Below, piece after piece: positions 1 to 10,601 of a DNA stretch of 64,000 nt (position 1 is the first letter of the stretch; each line of letters starts with the position of its first letter). The translations under genes were made by a program, and so were the position numbers. The DNA comes from Lepiota brunneoincarnata. Lineage: Eukaryota; Basidiomycota; Agaricomycetes; Agaricales; Agaricaceae. The notes beneath the pieces were generated by a model, which had not been told where the DNA came from, ran no database searches, and was given only the letters and a program-made list of their open reading frames with translations. The stretch is taken from positions 930,001-994,000 of the forward strand of contig JAEBUN010000003.1 of NCBI GenBank assembly GCA_023014365.1, written 5' to 3'.

Positions 1-1018
1 CACCACGGTTTCCAACAATCCTTGCTCCTTCTTCATCTGATCGAATACAACCTGGAAACCATAACGATATACTGAACCAGGTGGTAAGGACGGATAACCT
101 CTGCTAGTGCTTGCCAGAACACCAGGTGCGCTGAGTGGATCCGCCTCGACAAGCTTCTTGAGTATCGCGGTGGCCGGCCGGCAGACGTTGATCAGAGACT
201 GAGGAGACGCCAGAATTTGGACGACTCGAAAGATAAAATCTTCATCCAAACTTGCCCAACCGTAATCAAGATCCATCAAATTTTGCATGGCAATTAGCGC
301 ACACTGCATGGCGTGTGAATACACAAGCAGAAGGGACTGTCAAGTAACTCACAGCAAGTATATTCCCCGTTGCAGTATATATCACATCCACAAGCTCTGC
401 CAAGCCACCGTGCTTCAGGAACTCTTGTGCATACTGCTCTTCCTATAGAAGGGTTAAAAGGGGGGCAGCGATAGGAAATCAGCTAACATCACGAACACGG
501 ATGAATTTTTGAAGTGAGAACAGTGTCAATCTCAGAACCCTACCGTCCCGTCCCCGTAGTTTCTCTGCTGCCTCCCTAGCATCGCGAGATGGCGAATTGA
601 CAAGTCTATCCCCCACTCTCAGCAACAACTCCGCAAGTTTAGATGTGAAGACTCACTTCAGACCAACTCTTCCCCTGATCTTCTTTCTCAAGTTATCGTT
701 AGTGACGAGCTCGTCCATCTCATCCCTCAGCGCATAGTTTGAAGGAGGGTCTTTGATGCTGAGATTGACACATAATTGCTTCACCACATCATCCACGGTC
801 AATGTGGGATCTATACGAGCCCGAACAGTAACACCCTCTAGCGTAGTGACGTGGTTTGTTGGGACTAGCGCTGGCGCCTTCGGTGTGCCATTGGGCAAAC
901 CAGTGCTGCTTAGATGGCCTTTCGACGTGGAGGACGGTCCGGCGCTCGACATGAGGTCAGATGCACTGCGGCCTATTAAGAAGGATGTGGGAGAGCAGCG
1001 AAAGGGAGGAGCTGTCAT
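1..1018 (-). CDS. ELMO/CED-12-like protein, N-terminal part (cut by window start)
   Basis: Minus-strand gene starting at the ATG at 1016-1018 and running off the left edge. The first exon (to about 660) has a Ser/Pro-rich leader, then a segment resembling the Ras-binding-like N-terminus of ELMO proteins (VTVRARIDPTLTVDDVVKQL). Exons further left encode helical repeat sequence with EFLKHGGLAELVDVIY and ALIAMQNLMDLDYGW, which match the ELMO armadillo region. A donor GTGAGT follows exon 1. ELMO/CED-12 proteins bind DOCK-type exchange factors and control Rac GTPases and the actin cytoskeleton; this role is inferred from the family. The ELMO domain and PH domain would lie outside the window. I see no break in the visible part. 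Other ARM-repeat proteins are possible, but the combination of N-terminal domain and repeat motif favours ELMO. Confidence 0.75.
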
Positions 1019-1598
1019 CAATTACGCGGCACAACTTTTTTTTACAATATTTCGACACTTACCCTGGATATAATGCTTGTTGAGCACAATGACGCCAAAT
1101 TACCTAGGAAGATTGCGAATGTCAGTGACAGGCCCGAGATATTTCACACGAGAAAGGCTCAGGAAACGCGGAAATGTAACATCTTGTACGAAGAGCGGTA
1201 GGCTCTGCGCTAAGACTGACGTGCAAAATACAAAGATCATCATTTCACGAAGAAAGACTGGTAGTCATACCCGATTGGAAACTCAAATAATCCGTGATTG
1301 CGGTCAAGATGACCGTCGTCTGGGATAGCGTAGCTCAGCAAGAACGAGAAGGGTTTGGTGCAAAGTAAGGAACAAGCTAGGGAGGGTTGCAATAGAAGCT
1401 GTGGACCGAAACGATGGAGAAACAATCAAGCAGGGCAATAGCAACCATTGCGTGGGAAAAATAGAGATTAGCCGTGAGCGCTTGAGCAGCCAATAGGATC
1501 CTCTCTCGGCGATGTCCCATTTCACTCGCCGACATTGCCTCTGTCGAATTTAATCCCAACACTGATTCAGTAAAAAGTAGTAACACTGGGTCTCGTAG
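1019..1598. other. Intergenic, no gene seen
   Basis: This lies between the start of the ELMO-like gene and the stop codon of the M28 peptidase, both on the minus strand. It should hold the ELMO-like promoter and the peptidase 3' UTR. Only short overlapping open frames without recognisable domains occur here. Confidence 0.5.
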
Positions 1599-3021
1599 TT
1601 AAACAGTCAGTTCATAAGCAAAAGCGACTGCGATCTTTGCAAATTCTACAGAGTGTGTCCACGAGAAACCGCTGATACCAGTCGTATCACTGGAAGAGTG
1701 GATAGCTGGGTCGTCGTTTCCTGTGACAGCCTCGTAGGGGAAGGCTGAAGGGTACCCTTGTCTGTACCAGCTAGCATGATCGGAACACGCGTAGCCACAC
1801 TAGAGGAGCGGGCTCGTTAGACCAACCAGAGGGGGCAGGAGTGAGATAACTAACAGGAATATCCATAGTCCAGGGGATCCTCGAGTATGTGGTAATCAAT
1901 TGCTTGAGGAATGTGTTGAGCCCCTCGTCAATGTAATCGGCCTCGAGGGCCATGACCTCCGGAGTGCCGGGCTTGAAACTAGGAACATCAGGTCACCAGG
2001 TTTCGAAACTTGATCCGTCGAAGCGAATATAGACTCACTAGCCGGACATATCAAGCTCCATGAAGGCTTTGACCTGAACACCAGCAGCTTTATAGTTGGT
2101 GGCAATGGCCTGCGAACCAAGTAAGCCAGCCTCTTCACCAGAGTACCAATGAAACTCGAGTGGAGTCCCTGGTCTGAAGCCAGAAGTGACTAGAACGCGC
2201 AAAGCCTCGATAAGGTTAACACTGCCCGTGCCATCGTCATCGGCACCAGGAGCACGACCACTAGTAGGATTGCTGAGGTTGATGGAATCCATGTGGGCAC
2301 CGAGGATGGTTACAGGGGACGATGTCCGGGTGCCAGAAATCTTAGCAATAATCGAAGACTGAGCCCAGCTATGGGTAAAAGGATTGACAGAGATATCAGA
2401 ACGACCATTTGTGATCTTTGTCGGAGATTCATCAACAGAAATATCAACCACAGAATGAATAGCCAATACTCACGCTCCGAACGGTTTTCAGGATCCAGGC
2501 GCTAGCATCAGCACCAGTTTGAACACGATAGTAGCGGTTGTTGAATGCCGTCAGCGACGAAAGATAGCTTTGCATGTTCACCACCGAAACCTCACTCAAC
2601 AGGGGTCTGACGACAGTCATGTGCGAAGGTGGGTTGACTTTGTGGCAGTTGTTGAATAAATCCAAAAATATTGGCGGTCAACTCACAGGTGGCGGCAATC
2701 GAAGTGTCTCCGCCGACCTTGTCAGAGACACCCTCCAATTTCTGGTAGGCTTCATAAGACTCTGTCACGTCGAACTGGGTATGATCAGGGTGAGCCGCGC
2801 TTCAATAGGCGATAGCCACGGCTCACGAAGTTGACTCCAGCACGTTTAAGTTCAAGCTCTTCCTCGTCAGTCTTCCAGACAGGTTCAGAATTCTCGGAAA
2901 GCTGGAGGAGATGCAAGCCTTTAGAAGATTTCTCTACGATCTCTTGATGGGAGATTGGGACCGCATGGACAAAAATTACGGCACTGAGGACGAGGTTGAA
3001 CAGAGCGAGCTGGAGCTTCAT
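1599..3021 (-). CDS. Secreted M28 family leucine aminopeptidase
   Basis: Zinc exopeptidase that removes N-terminal residues from peptides, probably outside the cell. The start ATG at 3019-3021 opens a signal peptide (MKLQLALFNLVLSAVIFVHA) followed by a short propeptide. The catalytic domain keeps all the M28 metal ligands in order: His in LGAHMDS, Asp in GADDDGTGS, the Glu pair in WYSGEEAGLLGS, Asp in FMELDMSG, and His in ACSDHASW. Several introns split the gene. The last exon ends ...AVAFAYELTV with TAA at 1599-1601. Length and motif order match fungal LAP1-type enzymes related to the Vibrio aminopeptidase. Expression of such genes usually follows nitrogen supply, but nothing in the sequence shows this directly. 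The reading frame appears intact through all exons. Confidence 0.9.
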
Positions 3022-3841
3022 ACTTTGCAGATTCAGGAAAGGAGCGTAACCAAAGATGGGTCGAAAGCAAGGCCTCTTTAAAACGCGGAAGGGCAATTGA
3101 CCATGTGGAATAGAAGTCAAAGAGCCGGGGAACTGCCCCTGTAGCCATACTAACCTTCACCTTTCTAGGGTCGTGTCATTGTAAGGTCTCCCTCCAAGAA
3201 GCTGTTCATACCATGAGGACCAGCCAAAGACCAGCGAAGCCGATGTCTATTCCCAGAAGCTCGCCATGTGTGGAGAGGCAAACGAGATTCGGAGCTCGAC
3301 CTTCTTGTCGTCCAAGGTTAGATATTTTATCCATAGACGGTCCATCGTGATATGGGACACTGGTATCTAACAAACGCATGGTAGACGAGGAAGTTACCGG
3401 TTGCGCCGCTGTCACCGCGGGGCAACTTTCCTGTGGCATATGATTCACGAATACCAGCCCAAGGCCGTTGCAAATGGTTTGGACAGCGTGGAGGCATCAA
3501 AAGTTCCTCAGGAAGGAGAGTATACCACATGCAAAGGAAAGAGTGTGGTGCCGAGAAGAAAGATGGCCGAGTGAATCCACCTCATGGGGGCGTCAATCAC
3601 ACCGAGATATGATCCTTGGCGCCAGTTCAGCAAGGCGCCAATACAATAGTACTACCGACAATGGTCCTAACATAGGCCGGGCAATATTTATCACCTGTGT
3701 GGCTGGAGTCAAGCACGTGTAATCTAGATCAACGCCAACTCCACCCGTCAGCCAACCCTACCGCATGTCTCCCTCCTACTTCATTCATTACTACCCAACT
3801 TTTCTCAACACTCGTTTATAACGGAACTCGCGGCTTTCTAA
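3022..3841. other. Divergent promoter region
   Basis: This lies between the starts of the minus-strand M28 peptidase and the plus-strand gene at 3842. No coding region is convincing here; minus-strand open frames at 3206-3530 have no recognisable domain. A CACGTG box lies at 3714-3719 and a pyrimidine-rich leader follows at about 3725-3840. Confidence 0.5.
3714..3719. promoter_or_regulatory. CACGTG E-box upstream of the gene at 3842
   Basis: Palindromic CACGTG within AAGCACGTGTAATC, 123 bp upstream of the proposed start codon. The same core occurs upstream of four other plus-strand genes in this window. Binding by a bHLH factor is inferred. Confidence 0.4.
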
Positions 3842-5907
3842 ATGGCTCTCTACTATTCCGACGCACATTGGTCAAATGACTCCCTGATTCTCTGCACATC
3901 ATCAAGTGCCACTAGCTTGTTGAACTTTCCCGAACCTATAATCACAACGTCACTCTCTTTGGACCGCATCTCTCTAACTGAATCCACACCTCGGTTTCCC
4001 TCTGGCCACAGGCCTCCCCTGTTTACTCTCATTGAATTGAGAGACCAAGTCCGTTGCGCCACTGATCAAGAAGCCGTTGGATTGTACGGGAATGAGCGGG
4101 TTGTCGTCACGACGCCAACCGTCCCGCGTATGAAGGTTATCCTGGAAGAGAAGATTGTTGTCAATACATGGACAGTAAGAGGTTTCCCACCCTTCAAATG
4201 ACATAACTCAGTTTGAAAGACTGAGGTGCATCCTGAAACACCCCCCTGCCACACACCGTGGTGCGGCCTAGGGGGGACATCCGAATCCAGCGGCAGACAG
4301 TCTGGGAAAGGGATTGACCTCTGCAGGCACTACTTTCGTCGAAGCGGTTCAAGGACCGAATCCCAAGGATTTTCGAAAGTCAAAGCGCTCTTCGTCGCAT
4401 TCACATACTAAGTGTTCCGGGCGCAATACCCTTGTCCTCGGTCACAAAATATTAGCAAGTACTGTCGATAACCGGGTATCAGCCCCTGGTGACTTCTTTG
4501 AGCGGCTCCCAGCTACTACAGTAAGAACTATGCAGGAAAAGAATCAAAGAACTCAAGGGCATGCGGTCCTAGAGGCCAAGCATGAGAGGAATATGTCCCG
4601 ATATCTTCCCCTTCAACGCGCGAGTAGCCCCACCTCCAGAAAGCCCCTCAGCCTGGCCGTACGACGTGGTCACAAGACCCTTCCTTCTCTGAAACTTGAC
4701 CAAATTACCCGACGTCGGAGAAAGGAAACAACACCTTACGACTCAATACCAACCGCATTTAGAGGCTCATTGACATTTCACTCGCCAGCCTTCTACCAAG
4801 CACCGGTGCCTGAACCTCAGGGTGTCCCCCTGACAGAAATGCTTGAAAGTCTCCGTGAAAAGTGTGCATCTTTCTCTTCGCGGGTCTCTCTGCCAGTGGA
4901 CTGGTTCTATCGACCTCGGCTAAACAACAACGACGCCGCGGACCTGTCGTATGCTGTCCCTTCTGGACCAAGTTCTGGAGGTGATGAATGGGCGGTTGCG
5001 GGGCCACCTAATGGAAATAGCCGACGACTCCCAACCGACCAGATTTGGCAGTCCGGACGCATGTTCGATACCCTACAAATGCAACAAATTGGACGTGAGT
5101 TGTTCACCGGACCTGTGCGGCAACATCGGCCTGAAGAACCAGGGTTTAGACGCTACGCAAAATCGTGTCGGAGGCCTCTTCTCTTCACCAGCGACTCCGA
5201 AGTGCCCGCCGCTGCTCCGTTCATCCTTTGTAAATCCTACCTCCCCTCGGCAACTTGGTCCAAAGGTCAGGAAGACCGTCCGGTTTGCGGATCTACCCCC
5301 TTCCCATAAGAGTACGTCGGTCGATGCCCCCGATAGGTGCGCAGACCCCGTTTCACCTAGTGTTCACCTATCAAGTCATCAAACACCTCAAACTGTCACT
5401 TCCTCGGTCTTGGCACCGCGAGATCGCCCACTCTCTTTGGTCCAATCCGTCCAGCCGGCGAAACCAGTGGCAGGAAATTCCTGGGCAAGGGGTCACACAC
5501 TTGTGTCGCCGCCACCGCCGCAGCGGCCGTTCTCGTATCGTTTTCCGACATATTCGAAATTGCCTCTCAGCTCCACAAATGGAGATGAGATAACTCAACC
5601 TTGGAGCAGTTCTGCACTTCAAGGATGCCTTAAGGATCAACAGCCACCACCAGAAATCGTCGGAAAGTCCCCGCTTATGTTTTCAACTTCCATATCCCAA
5701 CGTTCTTCCGGAAGACGATCCCTCGGGAAGAGCGGGAGATATATCAACAAAGAACCCTTGAAGATTTCGAATCCCATTCCAATTACTTCAGTCCCGCGAC
5801 CGAGGCGAAATGAAGACGGTTCTCGCCAAGAGAATGGAAAGGAGGTCAGTAGTAGTAGGAATCATGTAACGACGCCTTTGCGCAATATCTTCACGAGATT
5901 CAAGTAG
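3842..5907 (+). CDS. Large disordered protein of unknown function
   Basis: I do not recognise this gene. A three-exon model gives one continuous frame: 3842-4174, 4272-5094 and 5150-5907, totalling 1914 nt (637 residues). The introns are GTAAGA...CCTAG (97 nt) and GTGAGT...TTTAG (55 nt). Exon 1 (MALYYSDAHWSND...) is moderately ordered. The remainder is rich in Ser, Pro, Arg and Thr and looks intrinsically disordered, with many SP/TP sites and the short basic-aromatic motif KVRKTVRFADLP in exon 3. RVxF-like motifs of this kind bind PP1 phosphatase in other proteins, but that reading is speculative here. A CACGTG box and pyrimidine-rich leader precede the start. A proline tRNA begins 57 bp after the stop. 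The first exon is less certain than exons 2 and 3. Confidence 0.6.
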
Positions 5908-5964
5908 TTTTTGTCATGTATCAAAGCAGGGGTATGGAAATATCTATCTCACACAATCCTGCAA

Positions 5965-6050
5965 GGCCTGATGGTCTAGTAGTATGATTCCTTGTTAGGG
6001 CTTTTCAAGCAATTTCGAGGAGGTCCCGGGTTCAATTCCCGGTCAGGCCC
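5965..6050 (+). tRNA. tRNA-Pro(AGG) with a 14-nt intron
   Basis: The acceptor stem GGCCTGA (5965-5971) pairs with TCAGGCC (6043-6049), and the discriminator is C. D-arm/A-box sequence TGGTCTAGTAGTATGA is followed by anticodon stem CCTTG (5990-5994) pairing with CGAGG (6016-6020), including one T-G pair. The anticodon is AGG at 5997-5999. The intron 6001-6014 sits after position 37, the standard place in eukaryotic tRNAs. The T arm contains the B box GGTTCAATTCC. A T-run a few bases downstream fits RNA polymerase III termination. The mature body matches the two tRNA-Pro(CGG) genes near 28.7-29.0 kb except for the anticodon first base and one stem base. Confidence 0.93.
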
Positions 6051-6321
6051 GTTGTCCTTTTTGTGGCTAAATCATCCGACAACCCCCGATCCCTCCCTCT
6101 GTTATCCCACCGATTTTTTGCCACGCTTGGGCCTCGGCGACATGTATCCTTTTCGGATCCCGCTGCCAGTCTTTTCACCCTGCATTTAACACACTCGGAC
6201 GGAGCAGGTAAGCGGTGCTGACCATAGCAGGCAATGTGAAACGGAGGGCCATCATCGTGCTCGGGATGAAGATGCTATTGTTCATGGAGAAAACCTGACT
6301 CCATTTGCGAATTGGAGTGCA

Positions 6322-6356
6322 ACATTGAACATTGAACATTGAATATTGAACATTGA
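6322..6356. repeat. Five tandem 7-bp units, ACATTGA
   Basis: ACATTGA occurs five times head to tail, the fourth unit reading ATATTGA. It is a short local minisatellite with no gene over it. Confidence 0.85.
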
Positions 6357-7204
6357 CTAGCGGGGTCTGGGCTCACAATAATGATGGAGCCAAACGAACA
6401 TAAACTTTCCATCCAGTGAACTCTCAGAGCGGCCACGGCCTCGGGGAGACGAAAAGGCAGAAACGGGTGTTCCTCCCGCGACAATTCTGGCTGCATTCCT
6501 TGATCGCGGTAGCATCGATAGGAACCACTAGTAGCTTGTGGCAGCTTCGGCGGCGACTAGGTCGCCTGCTAGAATTCGCTCTGGCTTATGCGCGATGGTC
6601 CAACGAGAATATCGGGTACGCTCGGGGGCCTTCCACAACATGTTTTTGGAACTTCCGGCCCCATAGCCCCCTGCAAGATCTTTAACAGTCGTCACTATTA
6701 AATACCGAACAAAGAACCCTGGGATTCACGATACTTGTAAGTCGTAACCCATGATGCCCACAGCCGCTTTGTGTCAAATGTGGCTGTATAGGCGAAACAC
6801 CCGCGCGGCACCCTCGGAGGACAATAGCCAGGGAAATCGCCATTGGGGATGGGGGGGGATAATATTGAATTCCTGGGGTCATCTGACTACTGCTTGGGAC
6901 CCCAGATCATGTTCGAACAAAAGTCCAGCTCTGTGAAGCGAGCAAGGGCGTCCCTATACGGTAGCCAGTGGGGGACCTGCTCAATCGATTCCGCCCTGTT
7001 CGCTCTCGTCAAGTATACGGCTCGGGTTTATCAAGGATAGCCAACTTGGTAATTTGGAGAATGCAAAACGCAGCGCGCTGCCTGCTCCGAGAAGGGCTTA
7101 GCGACACTGGCCACTAGATGACCGACTTGCAGAATGTCTTGGGGATGGTGCACGTCCTCCTTGGGTGAGGGCGCTTCTCGGAGTCATACTGTCGGTCTCC
7201 CCCT

Positions 7205-7255
7205 TTCTCTCTCTCTCTCTCTATGTGCGTGCGTGTGTGTGTGTGTGTGTGTGTG
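7205..7255. repeat. Compound TC / GT microsatellite
   Basis: A (TC)n tract is followed after ATGTGCGTGC by a (GT)n tract. This is ordinary dinucleotide simple sequence in non-coding DNA and is likely to vary between strains. Confidence 0.9.
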
Positions 7256-9166
7256 CAAGGCGCCCTGTCAGGGAATGATGACCCAACTGGAATGTCTTGC
7301 CGCCTCGAGTGTTTTCATTGAATATTAGCGTCTTTGGACAAAGTCCGCATTCCCCTCTGTCAACTCACTCGCCGATGCGATTCCCGAAGCCCGTCGCCCG
7401 CAAAGTTGACGCACCCCAGAAACGTAGGCGAGCCACAGTTACCACCGCCAGTTGGCCTCAATCACCGCACAAGACCATACAGGTATGACGGCGTTCAGAT
7501 CCTCATGGGTTACGCTAATTGAACCAGCTTCGAAAGATCGGAAGCCGGTTCCCCCCCCCCCTCCCCCCTGCAGCTGTGGGTCACTATCGGTCCTCCGCAT
7601 CTTACGGGGGACAGGAAACGATATCCTATCCCCTGCAACTGTTTTGATGTTATCAGTTGAAACGCGATCGAGTGGTGGAGAAGGCTTCTCTCTTCCCCCC
7701 TTCAACTGTGGCTCTGAGCTTGTATGCAAGCCGCTGTCTCCGGGCAAAGTTGACATAACTTTGTCCAAACAGACAAGGCGATGATACGGATGGGCACAAC
7801 TCGCATTAGTGTCCGGTAACGGTCACAGCCATCTACGCTGTGTCTTCTCCTAGGTCTTGCCTGCCGAGACCATATGGCCCATCACCAAGGTGTGGATAAA
7901 AAAAATATCGTCGCAAACCGCCGAAAGTCGCTTAGTAGTCCTGAACTATAATATTCTTGGCTGTAAAATTTCCGGGGCTTGACTGCTTCTCTGTCTCCCC
8001 ATGGCGGGAGGCAAGCGCAATGGTGAAAATTCCGGGGTGGGCGTTCACCGGGGCAATTGTATATGTATGGCTATGCAGCTTCGGAAACAATCGAGAGGTC
8101 CGTTCATAGGAAAGATGGTACTAATCAGGCCCCAATGAAACGGGTGACCCGTTTGCTTCTCTGACGCTAGCAGAGAGGCGCCAATGCCTCCACGCGGCTC
8201 ACAAGTCGAAGTGGAATTCGAAGACGACCTGAATTTACTCCATTCTTTGGTTTGTGGCACGGAACTCGATGAGCAGCGCGAGGATTTGTAGCGATGCGAA
8301 CGTGGGTTCCGTTTACTTGTTCACGTCAGAGAGAGGGAGAGAAGTCGATGGCTCAGGAAGGTAAGCCCTTTGTTAATCATTAAGAGGTTCTACTCTTCCA
8401 TGATTTACTTTCCGATGTCATTCGCTGACTCCGATGACGGATGTCAATTTATCGCTCCGAAGAGCCATTCAAACGTGAACAATAACGCCCGCCTTTTGGT
8501 ACGAAAGAGGAGGCTTCGCATTGCTCCCTCGGGTTCGTTCGAAGGCTGATAATCGGCTTGGCGGCGAGCAATCTGCGCCCCGAGGGAACGCTCGGTGCTC
8601 ATTTTGCAGATTACGTGAAGGCGTCGGATAACATACCCTTACGGCGTATGAATCCGGGTCTGGGGAAACAAACATCCTTTTTTTCTGCGACTGGTCCTCC
8701 CACTGTCCACGTCAAGGTTGGACGGGCAGCAGTTTGTGTTTAGAGAGGTGTGGGGGGCCGCAGTATCGTCACCCGAATCTTTTCGAACCTCCTCATGTTC
8801 ATCGGATGGCAAGTCACGAACCAGAGAAGCATGGGCTATTCTTGTCCATGTGACCGTTACCTGTCACCACTGAAGTGCTTTTCCCTCTCGTCAACGTCAA
8901 ATCAATTCTTGTTGACGTTGCGCGTCCGGTAAGTATCGTGCTCAGGTGGGGAGGAGCGGGAGACGCGCTCGACAAGAAAATTTATCACCTTGTGAATCAA
9001 AATAGAAATATTGTGTGTCATCCCAGCATCGCAACCGAAGGTGGCGTTAAGGTATCAAAACAACTCCCTCGAGACCCTCGCGTGGAGGTGAATGATGCAT
9101 CATTGGGCCCGACTTCCTATTCTCGAGATATTACATGTGCACAGCTCGCCGACACAAGAAAGAAGC

Positions 9167-9206
9167 TTTTCTTTTCTTTTCTTTTCCTTTTTTTTTTTTT
9201 CTTCCC
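9167..9206. repeat. TTTTC / poly-T pyrimidine tract
   Basis: Repeated CTTTT units lead into a run of T. This is low-complexity non-coding sequence. Confidence 0.8.
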
Positions 9207-9476
9207 CTTGCTCGTTGACACCTGATAATTATGTTATATTTGATCCTAGAACTCGCCTCAACGTCCGAAATTTTTAGGAAGAACAAATGGAACAGATACG
9301 GCAGAAGGGCTCGTCACGCTTCGGAGCATGTAAGCTTCTTTGATCCATGTCCTGTTTCCTCCCACACACACACATGCACACATACCTGCCGTTTCCCCCA
9401 ACAAACCAACCACAACCCCCCCCACCTCTTCCGTTCCCTTCCGTTCCCATCTCCAAATCTCAAAAGAGGTGAGTTG

Positions 9477-9503
9477 TCATCATCATCATCATCATCATTC
9501 ATC
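9477..9503. repeat. CAT trinucleotide microsatellite
   Basis: Perfect CAT repeats with one interruption near the right end, in non-coding DNA. Confidence 0.85.
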
Positions 9504-10601
9504 AGGGTTCTCTGGATCCACCCAAACCTTCCTGTCCTTCCAATTCCGGGTTGTCTATTTACGTTAACCGTCTTAGTCCGAATATAGCGCTCACGTGCCA
9601 ATCCGAGGGTATGGCTTTTTTATTTTATTTGCACAAAACTCTCTCTTTTTCTCCCCAACAAGTCGACATCAGGGCTGTCCAACAAGTGCACACAAAGACA
9701 AGACGGGATGGGAAGCACCCCCCCCCCCCCCTCCCCTTCCCCTCCTCCTCCATCCCAACTCCCATCCACCCCCCTACCGAGGTGTGTTACTTCATGGAGT
9801 CTTGCATTTTCCAAGAGGCCTGCCAAGTCGCAGTTGGCTGCGCGTCGGGGGTTGAGTCCAAAGGAGTAAGATCTCCCTCCGCCGTTGATAGGATCTCTCA
9901 TCTCCCGGCATTTGTTGGGAATGACATTCAGTTGATATGATTGTTGGGTGAGAATGGGACAAACGATGTAATCACACAAAGAAGAATGTTTCCTCCGAAT
10001 CAATGTCTCCATCGGCAAGGGTACTTCATTGCAAATTTTTACAAGTCCTGACTGTATACTACTACTCCTCCAAACCAAGAAATACCTGAAACAATAGAGC
10101 TAAATAAGTATATACAAACGAAAGACCACAAGAAATACACGGGTTGTGACTAAAGAGAACGAAAAATGACCGGAAAGCAACTATTGTAGGGGGATAGACG
10201 CATGCAGGTTAGAATACAAAAGAATAATGCGTGTATGAAAGCAAATAAAGTAGTTCGACCGCAAGTACCGACTGCAAGCCCGACATCAAAGGCGGATTAA
10301 AGAAAAAAAAATTCTACAGACAAAACGAGAGGGGGGGGGAATACAACGGATCTACTATAAGACGAGGTTTTTTTTTGGACAGCGAGACAAAAAAAGGAAA
10401 AGAAAAAAAAAAAAAAAAAAGGTGAAGGGGGTATGGGAAAAGGGTGATTAAAAGTCGGGGGGAACCGAAGAACCAGAAGCAATTATTCAAAAGGGAGGGT
10501 GCGAACCGAGGGAGAACAATTAATATTCCGGGATTAGGGTGCGGGGGTAGAAGTTGGTCACGAGTAGGTGGGTGGGCTTTGCCAGATGTAAGATAAAGTT
10601 G

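Larger units (their letters stand above)
6051..10601. other. 4.5-kb gene-poor stretch rich in simple repeats
   Basis: I find no supportable gene between tRNA-Pro(AGG) and the 3' end of the CON7-like gene. Open frames are short, lack recognisable domains and do not join by credible introns. The stretch has many homopolymers and microsatellites (TC/GT near 7.2 kb, C-runs near 7.55 and 9.72 kb, T-rich near 9.17 kb, CAT near 9.48 kb, A-rich near 10.4 kb). A duplicated AAAATT(T)CCGGGG occurs at 7965-7977 and 8025-8037. It could hold noncoding RNA or a decayed element; neither is shown. Confidence 0.5.

Noticed and set aside
3206..3530. Overlapping minus-strand open frames upstream of the M28 gene
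   Set aside because: No recognisable domain and no credible splice partners; they lie in the divergent promoter region.
6322..6356. Tandem 7-bp repeats considered as a CRISPR-like array
   Set aside because: There are no spacers, the units are directly adjacent, and the organism is eukaryotic; it is a minisatellite.
9478..9601. Acidic/Asp-repeat minus-strand frame
   Set aside because: It is translated CAT microsatellite, not a gene.
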